Assembly (NCBI GenBank): GCA_035610835.1 | Contig: CM069455.1 | Location: forward strand, 36,301,278-36,365,277 | Source of the DNA: Ophiura sarsii | Lineage: Eukaryota; Echinodermata; Ophiuroidea; Amphilepidida; Ophiuridae | Direction: 5' to 3' | DNA: 64,000 nucleotides | Part shown: positions 1 through 10,800 of the stretch, one piece after another | Layout: every line of letters starts with the position of its first letter | Position numbering within the stretch: the stretch's first letter is position 1 | Translations under genes and position numbers: made by a program | The notes under the pieces: generated by a model | What the model was told of the DNA's origin: nothing | Database searches by the model: none | Seen by the model: the letters and a program-made list of their open reading frames with translations, nothing else

Positions 1-115
1 TCTTTGGACACTCCATCTACAAAGGTTCGTGTCTTGCATTCCAAATCGCATAACTACAATTAAAGAAGAGCAGTTTTAGAGATATCATTAAAACCTTTGT
101 ATTTGGCTTTATATT

Positions 116-210
116 CATATCATATCATATCATATCATATCATATCATATCATATCATATCATATCATATCATATCATATCGTATAATTTCATATCATAT
201 CATATCATAT
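116..210. repeat. CATAT pentanucleotide microsatellite
   Basis: About 13 uninterrupted CATAT repeats, then a short imperfect stretch and four more. It lies just upstream of the acceptor of the terminal exon at 250 and is shared with the second unit at 5932-6031, where the repeat number is one higher. Confidence 0.97.
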
Positions 211-249
211 TTTTGTCAATTGATTAATTTGTATTTATTTTACATATAG

Positions 250-407
250 ACAAGGAGACGTACGGTACTAATCTGGAGCCCAATGACACGTTACCTTTCC
301 GTTCAAATCCTCATGAATTGAGGAAGACTACTGACGTCTCGTCCACATTCCGGATTAACGCATTATCGTCACTGAGTGAACCGAATGACATCCGTAAGAA
401 TGCATAA
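250..407 (+). CDS. Terminal exon (D) of a death-domain gene copy lying mostly upstream of the window
   Basis: The sequence following a TATAG acceptor at 249 is open in the phase used by the same exon at 6071-6228 and ends at TAA 405-407. It encodes a hydrophilic tail of 51 codons plus a split first codon, ending in KNA. By symmetry with the next unit, it should be the 3' end of another death-domain gene whose exons A, B and C lie to the left of the window. It has no recognisable domain. The call depends on the matched intron phase (1) and on conservation between units rather than on protein homology. Confidence 0.5.
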
Positions 408-652
408 CTAGCTGACACAATCTTTGAGATACATTTGGGAAAGATGTCACGTGATTGCCATTTCCCTCCTTTTTATTCTCTGATTTTTCAATAATGTAGC
501 TACTCCTAAATTGTGTATTTTACTAACTCGCCATAATCCTAGACACCTACTTCACTGTTTCGAGCAGAAAAACATGTAGGGCCTGACAAATATGTCTCAT
601 ACATTACAATATTAGAAAATAGTTTTCGAACACTTTGTATATATGTAAAGCG

Positions 653-672
653 CCCCCCCCCCCCCCCCCCCC
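653..672. repeat. Poly-C homopolymer tract
   Basis: Twenty consecutive C residues. The second unit has 19 at 6475-6493. A length-variable tract downstream of exon D. Confidence 0.95.
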
Positions 673-1190
673 TGATCAATTTTGAATCCCACAATGTGTC
701 CACCATCAACACTGGGCCTCGAAGGTTTATTGGTGGGGAAGGGAGAGAGATATGAGGAAGGGGATCCTTCAAGCTACCATAAACAAGTTCCGATGATTGA
801 CTAGGTGGTTTTAGGAATAAATAAATCTTTTTGGGGAAATGGGCTCTGCGAAGGCGTGTAAATCAGGCCACCGCCTTTTGGCCGCACAAGAATCTCTGCC
901 TGAACGATATGGCAGGTAAGTGTTCATAACAAATTCACAACGGTCCATATGGGATTCCCTGCTTTAAAAAATATATATACCAAGTAAGATTGCCGTACAT
1001 GCCACGTTCTCCATGGGCTAATTTTATAATAAGATGTGTGAGCGTATCGGAGTGGAGACGTGGAAGATCTGTGATGATTTGAAATGACTAGAGTGGTAAA
1101 AAGGTGGATGCATCAGGACAACATGGAGGATGCTATATTACCTCTGGTAAATATTATCATTTATTTCAACCATGTGATAGTTTTTACCAT

Positions 1191-1545
1191 CATTATAGCT
1201 GGGAAATAATGATGGGATATCATGATATAAAACAAATATTGAATGCCTTTTGTTTGTGTAATAGTAAAACTATTATCACTCGGTCCAATTTGGATTTTTC
1301 CATTACCCTCGGATTCGCCTCGTGCAATGGGAAAAAAATCCATATTTGACCTTGTGATATAGATTGTAATATCACACGCTCGGGCATTAAATATTTGTAT
1401 ACTATCATTATGGCTGGAAAAGAATGATGTGATATCATGATATAAAACAAATATTGAATGCCTTTTATTTGTGAAATAGTAAAGCTATATCACTCGGTCC
1501 AATTTAAATTATTCCATTTTACATCGTGTAAAAATCCACCTTTGT
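1191..1545. repeat. Internal direct repeat of about 214 bp
   Basis: A block containing GATATCATGATATAAAAC and CACTCGGTCCAATTT occurs at about 1191-1350 and again at about 1403-1545. The related phrase ATCACACGCT(C/A)GGGCATTA occurs at about 1370 and 2000. The arrangement is repeated in the second unit (about 7012-7365). No coding sense is evident; it occupies the 5' flank of exon A. Confidence 0.8.
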
Positions 1546-1660
1546 GATATAGTTTGTATTATATAATACATATACATATTCCTGTTATTTGAATGGTGGA
1601 TACATCATGTAACATGATATATTTGGACTATTTCCCCATTATTTCACTGGAGGGAACACA

Positions 1661-1700
1661 AAAAAGTACTATTTCCCTGCGAGGGAAATAGTACCTTTTT
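1661..1700. repeat. Short near-perfect palindrome
   Basis: The two arms GTACTATTTCCCT and AGGGAAATAGTAC are separated by about three bases and extended by A-run/T-run flanks, giving a hairpin of about 18 bp. It is conserved in the second unit near 7481-7520. It lies about 350 bp upstream of exon A. Confidence 0.85.
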
Positions 1701-1854
1701 ATGGGAACATTTTCCCCTTCTAGCGATCGCGGTAACTGACTTGATTGATACATTGAGTACGCCTAGTTCTATTATATTTTGTTATCAAGTATTTCAAAGA
1801 CAGAAATATCTTTATATGTTATATAAAACAAATATGTACTGCTCCATTTTCGGG

Positions 1855-1970
1855 AAATGGTGCAAAATAACTGTAGACCGAGGGCCTACTATTTTTCCTC
1901 GACCTTTGGTCTCTGGAAAAAGTAGGCCCACGGTCTTCAGTCACCTCGGGGAGCTATTTTGCACCATTTA
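1855..1970. repeat. 116-bp foldback (MITE-like hairpin)
   Basis: The left arm runs from AAATGGTGCAAAATA through GGGCCTACT. The right arm is its reverse complement, ending TATTTTGCACCATTT. The arms cover most of the element. The second unit has the same structure at 7676-7790. It lies just upstream of exon A of each death-domain gene and may overlap its promoter or 5' UTR. Confidence 0.85.
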
Positions 1971-2046
1971 CCTCATGAACATTAACTATTTGTATACTAT
2001 CACACGCTAGGGCATTACATGTTTGTATAACATTGAATAATTATTG

Positions 2047-5000
2047 ATGTCAATATCTGAAATTAAAGCGGAGTTATCACGCCTTCTAGTGGCATCTGCG
2101 TTTGACCAAGCAAGGCTGCAACGCGTCACCGATTACGAGAGGGCTCTAGAAGAAGACGGTCCCATGTGTAGCTGGGAATGTGTACCGATGGAGATACTTC
2201 ACGCATTGTACCCGCTACTTGACGATCGAGACCCTCTTGGAAGAGACTATCGTGCGATAGCTGAAGCTTTGGGTGTTCCCGAACAGCAAGTGACACAAAT
2301 ACAAGAGATCTCTCTGCGACCTCCGTCTATGACAGCATCGATATTGCTGGTAATAGTATTCCTAATTGTATATACAGGTGACCTCTTAGTCCCTGCACGT
2401 ATTGATCCCCACCCCATCCGAATCTTAGTTCACAGCACGGTTATTAAAAGAAATGAAATGTCACAAATATGTGTGCGTAAATACATACTTTTGGGGTAAA
2501 TCGTTTGAAATGTAATAGTAAAACATTAGAGAAAATACTTAGCTATCACGATAGACCATGGTATGATCTGTTAAATGCCGTACAGCCCCGATGTTGTGCA
2601 TAATGTACATGTACAAGATAAGAACGTATTTTATCAGGGTTATTGAAACAAAATGTGACGTTGCACTCAAAATAATACTATTGTAAAGTTAATTTCATGC
2701 CTATCTATGTTTTACACCACAATGCTGGTTAACACGTTCCACGCAGCAGGCGTCTGCAGACGACATTCCAACATTTTACAAAATGTTTCATAAAGGTCAA
2801 AAGTATTGAATTTCGTTATCAAATTTGGAATCACCATGAGAAATGCATTGAAATAGGTGCAAACATGCCTTGTATTGGTTCAGTAATTATTGAGACTAGT
2901 CTAGACTTTGAGTGATCTGAGGAAGGTTATGTGTGTGAATTAGCAACTTGTTCGGATTTTAAAAACTATCTTTTCTAATCTAAACAAACATTGTGAAAAC
3001 TATTCTTTTAAACCTAATGAAATTGCTTTTCAACCATAGTTATTTGTAAGTTCTAAATAAAAAGTAAATAAAAAACAGATTTCTTATACCCGCATGCCAT
3101 ATTTATTAAGACATACAATAATGTAACACATATAACTATTTAAAAAAAATGTTTTAACAAATTTGTCAGTTAAAATTGAATCTTCTTTTTGTAGAAGGGA
3201 TATTTTTCAGAGCGGGTGGATCTAAAATCAAGATTTTTAGAGACAAGTATTATTAATTTCGTAGGTTTTTAAACTTAAAAGTTTCTTTGAAAATATAACA
3301 TCGTAGAATAAAAAGATATTTGGGAGTCTTTATTTGAAAACCTCTATGCACATGTTCTTTTTTTGTAAAAGGGTTACATGGCTACACTATTTTGACGTTT
3401 ATCCGTATTCGATTTTAATCAGGAGCGCTTATCAAAATGATGTTACTTTAAACTGCTGGGGTTTTACAGTTTGATTTCTTCTGATGAAGAGGACAGGAGC
3501 TTTTAACATTGTCTCCTTGTAAGTTTTGCGAACCTGTTTAATTTCTTCCTTCTGCATAATGTTTTACAGTACGTAGGTAGCTGTAGGAAATCCCGCGGGG
3601 GATGTCTTACTATCCTCGAGATTCTCTCAATCATTAAACATCCGGGTTTTCTAGGAAGAGAAGAAGCTGCAAATATTATTGAAGACATGCTGACCCAGTT
3701 TGGTCATCCTGTAAGTAATGGAATTGTATAGAAGTACTCAACAGGGCAGGTTCAATTTAGATGCCCTCCTAGACACGTCAATTAAAATAAAAACATTCAT
3801 TAAACGTGTCACAGTACCGTTGACATGGAAACTTGACTTACTTGATTTTCCCGAACCACGGTGCTTCTCCAAATCTGTCTTTCCAACATAGCTGTCTTGA
3901 TTTCTTCTACCTGTAATGATGTGTTACGCTTTAGTATGTCAATGTAGGATAAGATTGGTCTACCAAGCTTTCTTATTCCATGTTTTGGAATCCAATGTAT
4001 GAGTTTGGAGACAAGCTCATTGGACCCTCTAAAGGGCTATGGAAACGCCCTGTTAAAATGATTTTTAGAAATAAATATGATATATTAGTAATTAAACAAC
4101 CCTGAAACATAATCTAAGTTACTAAATTTGTAGGTATATGATTGTTTAGCTGCCCAGTTCATAAACTACTTGAAGTCCTTCTTAAATATCGTTACATTAC
4201 ATTGTTGATTTATTTCATATCAAAGGTAATGTCTTGATAAGAATTATAATACATGATGATTTGAATTTCAAATAATAATTATGACGCAAATCATATTATT
4301 AAAACTGTGCATGGTCGCAAAACTAATGCTTATTATAACGATATTATGTTCTTTTATTTCTTTTTTCCAGCCACCTTATGATACTTCTTGTTTCGATTTT
4401 GGTAAGAAACCTTAATGTATCTGTTCTTTACATACCGTATTATGCTAGATTACGCATTAATAAAATCTGATGAATAAGTTAAAGCGAAGACATATATACT
4501 TACGATTTGTTTGTTTTTACGAAAAAGGAGGTCATCATCGTACCTCAAATCAACGCTTGCGGCGATCCTCATTTGTTTGGACTGCATATAATGCACAAGT
4601 AATCTCTCCAAGATAAACACCTTTAGATTTACCGAAAGGAGACAAAATCGGTCAGAAGTGAGCTATTTTACCAAAAATGAAAACCCAGCTAGTAACAGAC
4701 CACAAGAAACAAACCCAAAACCTGTATGACATGTTGTTTGTTTTATTGTGTTTTTAGATATTTTTTGCCTTTAACCTCACCTGATTATAGCATTTTTCGG
4801 CCCCTGTGCTTTATATTGATATTATAACAAGCCCTACATGTGTGATGCGATCTGTGAAAACCCGTCGGATATCGCAAAATGTTAACTAGGGATTATGGGT
4901 CAAATTAAAAATAAAAAATAAAAAAATCTTCTTTTTGTTTAAAGATTTTTTTAAAGAAAATTAAATTCTAATACTTTGTGTCATCATCTTTTATGAAGTT

Positions 5001-6228
5001 TCACCTTCAAAAACTTACTTAAGTCACTTTTAGTATTAACCTTATAATGTTATTCTATTGAATTATGTATCTCTTTTGGCCTGTTTTCATGATTTCTTGT
5101 TTTGTAGCTTTGTATGACATCACAATCATCATTCACTCATAATTTATTTTATAGTGATCGTAGAAAAATGATCGAAACAGTTCTGTAATCAGGACAGTTT
5201 TAGCTTTCTTATGATATAAATATCTCCAATGTAAACAATGCCACCATGTGGCGGGTTTTCACAGATCACATCACATGTTATCTCGTTATACCTGGCGATT
5301 CAAATATTCACTAATAATGACCCTCCCCTTAAGGGGGTTATATTGGCTGAGTCAATAAAACCTAGATTTCCTATTAAGGGGGACTTAAGGAAGTTCTTTT
5401 TTCGAATTTTGTGAGTGCTGTTATTATTAAACTATGACTCGAATGTATATAAAAGTATACATTTTTGGAAAGGAAATGGATCAGATAATCCATATATGCT
5501 GACATCCCAGGCTGGTTAATTAATGGTAGTAACATCCGCCCAATATTCTTTTCACCAGTCAACGTCCGGACCGTTTTATTGGTCGCAATGCCCAGAAGCG
5601 AATTCATGTTGTTTAACCTACTATCTCATTTTGAGATAAACATTGCCTCTGCCCGTAACCGCATCAATTCATGTGGGAGCATACTTGTGTTCTGAGCTGT
5701 ATTGATACAACAACTATACATTAAAAGATAAAAAACAAGAACAACAACAAACAATCAACACAAGCCTACATAAAAGAAATAAGCAAAACCAGCAAGAAAG
5801 GGGGACCTTCCCTAGATCTTTGGACACTCCATCTACAAAGGTTCGTGTCTTGCATTCCAAATCGCATAACTACAATTAAAGAAGAGCAGTTTTAGAGATA
5901 TCATTAAAACCTTTGTATTTGGCTTTATATTCATATCATATCATATCATATCATATCATATCATATCATATCATATCATATCATATCATATCATATCATA
6001 TCGTATAATTTCATATCATATCATATCATATTTTTGTCAATTGATTAATTTGTATTTATTTTACATATAGACAAGGAGACGTACGGTACTAATCTGGAGC
6101 CCAATGACACGTTACCTTTCCGTTCAAATCCTCATGAATTGAGGAAGACTACTGACGTCTCGTCCACATTCCGGATTAACGCATTATCGTCACTGAGTGA
6201 ACCGAATGACATCCGTAAGAATGCATAA
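2047..6228 (+). CDS. Death-domain protein, tandem copy 1 (four exons, about 210 aa)
   Basis: Predicted exons are A 2047-2349, B 3570-3710, C 4371-4401 and D 6071-6228. All junctions are GT..AG, with phases 0, 0 and 1 agreeing on both sides. Residues about 45-140 form a death domain. They include a helix around MEILHALYPLLDD, the hallmark stretch DPLGRDYRAIAEALG (Tyr where many death domains have Trp), a PPSMTASILL helix, and a final pair of helices in exon B (CLTILEILSII, REEAANIIEDML). Death domains are six-helix modules that assemble receptor, adaptor and kinase complexes in apoptosis and innate immunity. There is no signal peptide or membrane segment, so a cytosolic adaptor is inferred. 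The ATG at 2047 is chosen because it opens the frame with no convincing upstream acceptor. The D exon lies in the next repeat unit. Alternative splicing to the CARD exon at 14315 is also phase-compatible. Confidence 0.7.
4835..5280. mobile_element. MITE of about 446 bp with 27-bp terminal inverted repeats
   Basis: The ends are inverted repeats of the form ACATGTG..GATCTGTGAAAACCCG, with TA at both edges. No open frame. It lies downstream of exon C in unit 1. A second copy is at 11628-12074, and a diverged, internally similar copy on the opposite strand is at about 23957-24346. Confidence 0.75.
5932..6031. repeat. CATAT microsatellite, second unit
   Basis: The equivalent of 116-210, one repeat longer. 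It lies just upstream of exon D (acceptor at 6070). Confidence 0.97.
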
Positions 6229-6474
6229 CTAGCTGACACAATCTTTGAGATACATTTGGGAAAGATGTCACGTGATTGCCATTTCCCTCCTTTTTATTCT
6301 CTGATTTTTCAATAATGTAGCTACTCCTAAATTGTGTATTTTACTAACTCGCCATAATCCTAGACACCTACTTCACTGTTTCGAGCAGAAAAACATGTAG
6401 GGCCTGACAAATATGTCTCATACATTACAATATTAGAAAATAGTGTTCGAACACTTTGTATATATGTAAAGCGT

Positions 6475-6493
6475 CCCCCCCCCCCCCCCCCCC
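6475..6493. repeat. Poly-C tract, second unit
   Basis: Nineteen C residues, the counterpart of 653-672. Confidence 0.95.
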
Positions 6494-7675
6494 TGATTAA
6501 TTTTGAAACCCACAATGTGTCCACCATCCACACTGGGCCTCGAAGGTTTATTGGTGGCGAAGGGAGAGAGATATGAGGAAGGGGATACTTCAAGCTACCA
6601 TAAACAAGTTCCGATGATTGACTAGGTGGTTTTAGGAATAAATAAATCTTTTGGGGGAAATGGTCTCTGCGAAGGCGTGTGAATCAGGCCACCGCCTTTT
6701 GGCCGCACAAGAATCCCTGCCTGAACGATATGGCAGGTAAGTGTTCATAACAAATTCACAACGGTCCATATGGGATTCCCTGCTTTAAAAAATATATATA
6801 CCAAGTAAGATTGCCGTACATGCCACGTTCTCCATGGGCTAATTTAATAATAAGATGTGTGAGCGTATCGGAGTGGAGGCGTGGAAGATCTGTGATGATT
6901 TGAAATGACTAGAGTGGTAAAAAGGTGGATGTATCAGGACAACATGGAGGATGCTATATTACCTCTGGTAAATATTATCATTTATTTCAACCATGTGATA
7001 GTTTTTACCATCATTATAGCTGGGAAATAATGATGGGATATCATGATATAAAACAAATATTGAATGCCTTTTGTTTGTGTAATAGTAAAACTATTATCAC
7101 TCGGTCCAATTTGGATTTTTCCATTACCCTCGGATTCGCCTCGTGCAATGGAAAAAAATCCATATTTGACCTTGTGATATAGATTGTAATATCACACGCT
7201 CGGGCATTAAATATTTGTATACTATCATTATGGCTGGAAAAGAATGATGTGATATCATGATATAAAACAAATATTGAATGCCTTTTATTTGTGAAATAGT
7301 AAAGCTATATCACTCGGTCCAATTTAAATTATTCCATTTTACATCGTGTAAATATCCACCTTTGTGATATAGTTTGTATTATATAATACATATACATATT
7401 CCTGTTATTTGAATGGTGGATACATCATGTAACATGATATATTTGAACTATTTCCCCATTATTTCACTGGAGGAAACACAAAAAAGTACTATTTCCCTGC
7501 GAGGGAAATAGTACCTTTTTATGGGAACATTTTCCCCTTCTAGCGATCGCGGTAACTGACTTGATTGATACATTGAGTACGCCTAGTTCTATTATCTTTT
7601 GTTATCAAGTATTTCAAATGACAGAAATAACTTTATATGTTATATAAAACAAATATGTACTGCTCCATTTTCGGG

Positions 7676-7790
7676 AAATGGTGCAAAATAACTGTAGACC
7701 GAGGGCCTACTATTTTCCCTCGACCTTTGGTCTCTGGAAAAAGTAGGCCCACGGTCTTCAGTCACCTCGGGGAGCTATTTTGCACCATTT
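7676..7790. repeat. 115-bp foldback upstream of exon A, second unit
   Basis: Same palindrome as at 1855-1970, with both arms intact. It lies about 80 bp upstream of the ATG at 7868. Confidence 0.85.
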
Positions 7791-7867
7791 ACCTCATGAA
7801 CATTAACTATTTGTATACTATCACACGCTAGGGCATTACATGTTTGTATAACATTGAATAATTATTG

Positions 7868-10800
7868 ATGTCAATATCTGAAATTAAAGCGGAGTTATCA
7901 CGCCTTCTAGTGGCATCTGCGTTTGACCAATCAAGTCTGCAACGCGTCACCGATTACAAGAGGGCTCTAGAAGAAGACGGTCCCATGTGTAGCTGGGAAT
8001 GTGTACCGATGGAGATACTTCACGCATTGTACCCGCTACTTGACGATCGAGACCCTCTTGGAAGAGACTATCGTGCGATAGCTGAAGCTTTGGGTGTTCC
8101 CGAACAGCAAGTGACACAAATACAAGAGATCTCTCTGCGACCTCCGTCTATGACAGCATCGATATTGCTGGTAATAGTATTCCTAAGTGTATATACAGGT
8201 GACATCTTAGTCCCTGCACGTATTGATCCCCACCCCATCCGAATCTTAGTTCACAGCACGGTTATTAAAAGAAATTAAATGAAATAAGATTTAATATGGA
8301 ATAGAGACAAAATATTGTCACAAATATGTGTGCGTAAATACATACTTTTGGGGTAAATCGTTTGAAATGTAATAGTAAAACATTAGAGAAAATACTTAGC
8401 TATCACGATAGACCATGGTATGATCTGTTAAATGCCGTACAGTTGCCGGATGTTGTGCATAATGTACATGTAAGAACGTATTTTATCAGGGTAATTGAAA
8501 CAAAATGTGACGTTGCACTCAAAATAATACTATTGTAAAGTTAATTTCATGCCTATCTATGTTTTACACCACAATGCTGGTTAAGGGGAGACTGAAGATG
8601 AGAAAATGTGAAATGTGGGTATTTTGGTCATTTTAGTGTTTTTAAATTTTAAAAATCTATAGGATTTTAGCTTTTATTTGCTTTTTATTTGAAAAAAATC
8701 GGACATTTGGTTCGAAAACTGTGCTTATTCAAAGGAAACAAAGTGACGCTTATTGTGACGCGAATTGAATTTTTCCTATACGAATACATGTAATGTATTT
8801 CCTTTGTATTGTATTGTTTTCAAGGGGCGATATTTAAGGAATTGTAGAATAAAAAATAATTGCACATTAAATTAACATTTGTTTTCATTGCAAATTGTGT
8901 TTATAATTACTAAAATTATTATTGTAGATGAAAATAAGATTTTGGAGCATCTAATTTGCATAATTGCTGCTTAATTTACATATTCAGTGTTTCTAAACTT
9001 AAAATGGCGATTTCTGCTATAAGCGATTTGACGCGTGCTAAAATCAAGCGCGCAGCTTTTCTCGGTAACGGTATGTCCAATTGTTCTGAAACTTGGTACA
9101 TGGGATAATGATATTTATATCTTGAATTACCCAGAGCGAAATTTGAAGAAGAAAAAAAATTAACCTTGAAAAATGTGACGTTTCGTAGTTGTTTTGCAAA
9201 AATTCCGGATTATGCGACTTTTATCGTATCGTTACGTAACCAATTCGCAATTTAATAAAAAAAAATCGCTCTGGGTAATTCAAGATACACTTACTGCCAA
9301 CCCATATACCAAATGTTTAAACAATTGAACGAACCGTTATCGTAAAAAGCTGCGCGCAAATTGTGCTGTTTAAATCCAAGATGGCCGCCGTTGCCATGGC
9401 AACGGTGTCCGAAACTACTTTTTTTGGTGCGTAAAATGAAAAGTTTTTGGCAGACACTTCATCACAACAAATTTGGAGTATGTGGGTTTAGTACTTTAGA
9501 AAATCACATTTTCATCTTCAGTTTCCCCTTAACACGTTCCACGCAGCAGGCGTCTGCAGACGACATTCCAACATTTTACAAAATGTTTCATCAAGGTCAA
9601 GAGTATTGAATTTCGTTATCAAATTTGGAATCACCATGAGAAATGCATTGAAATAGGTGCAAACATGCCTTGTATTGGTTCTAGTCTAGACTTTGAGTGA
9701 TCTGAGGACGGCTATGTGTGTGAATTAGCAACTTGTTCGGATTTTAAAAACTATTTTTTCTAATCTAAACAAACATTGTGAAAACTATTCTTTTAAACCT
9801 AATGAAATTGCTTTTCAACCATAGTTATTTGTAAGTTCTAAATAAAAAGTAAATAAAAAACAGATTTCTTATACCCGCATGCCATATTTATTAAGACATA
9901 CAATAATGTAACACATATAACTATTTTAAAAAAATGTTTTAACAAATTTGTCAGTTAAAATTCCTTAAGTTGAATCTTCTTTTTGTAGAAGGGATATTTT
10001 TCAGAGCGGGTGGATCTAAAATCAAGATTTTTAGAGACCGTATTATTAATTTCGTAGGTTTTTAAACTTAAAAGTTTCTTTAAAAATATAACATCGCAGA
10101 ATAAAAAAATATTTGGGAGTCTTTATTTGAAAACCTCTATGCACATGTTCTTTTTTTGTAAAAGGGTTACATGGCTACACTATTTTGACGTTTATCCGTA
10201 TTCGATTTTAATCAGGAGCGCTTATCAAAATGATGTTACTTTAAACTGCTGGGGTTTTACAGTTTGATTTCTTCTGATGAAGAGGACAGGAGCTTTTAAC
10301 ATTGTCTCCTTGTAAGTTTTGCGAACCTGTTTAATTTCTTCCTTCTGCATAATGTTTTACAGTACGTAGGTAGCTGTAGGAAATCCCGCGGGGGATGTCT
10401 TACTATCCTCGAGATTCTCTCAATCATTAAACATCCGGGTTTTCTAGGAAGAGAAGAAGCTGCAAATATTATTGAAGACATGCTGACCCAGTTTGGTCAT
10501 CCTGTAAGTAATGGAATTGCATAGAAGTACTCAACAGGGCATGTTCAATTCAGATGCCCTCCTAGACACGTCAATTAAAATAAAAACATTCATTAAACGT
10601 GTCACAGTACCGTTGACATGGAAACTTGACTTACTTGATTTTCCCGAACCACGATGCTTCTCCAAATCTGTCTTTCCAACATAGCTGTCTTGATTTCTTC
10701 TACCTGTAATCATGTGTTACGCTTTAGTATGTCAATGTAGGATAAGATTGGTCTACCACGCTTTCTTATTCCATGTTTTGGAATCCAATGTATGAGTTTG

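Larger units (their letters stand above)
1..5498. repeat. Tandem duplication unit, copy 1 (about 5.8 kb)
   Basis: Nearly every base from 1 to 5498 recurs from 5817 to 12286 in the same order and orientation with only scattered differences. The unit contains the last exon of one gene copy followed by the first three exons of the next. Position 1 already lies inside the unit, so the array probably extends upstream of the window. Homology stops at 5498, inside the left arm of a foldback sequence that is complete only in copy 2. Positions 5499-5816 are single-copy spacer in which I see no gene. Confidence 0.95.

Noticed and set aside
116..210. CATAT array as a CRISPR-like repeat
   Set aside because: Pure pentanucleotide microsatellite with no spacers; eukaryotic context.
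539..772. Minus-strand frame duplicated at 6360-6593 as a conserved small protein
   Set aside because: Conserved only because the whole segment is duplicated; it runs through the poly-C tract, whose length varies by one base and is untranslatable as a stable frame.
3503..3688. Minus-strand frame of about 60 codons identical in both units
   Set aside because: Antisense shadow of death-domain exon B, which has better splice and domain support on the + strand.
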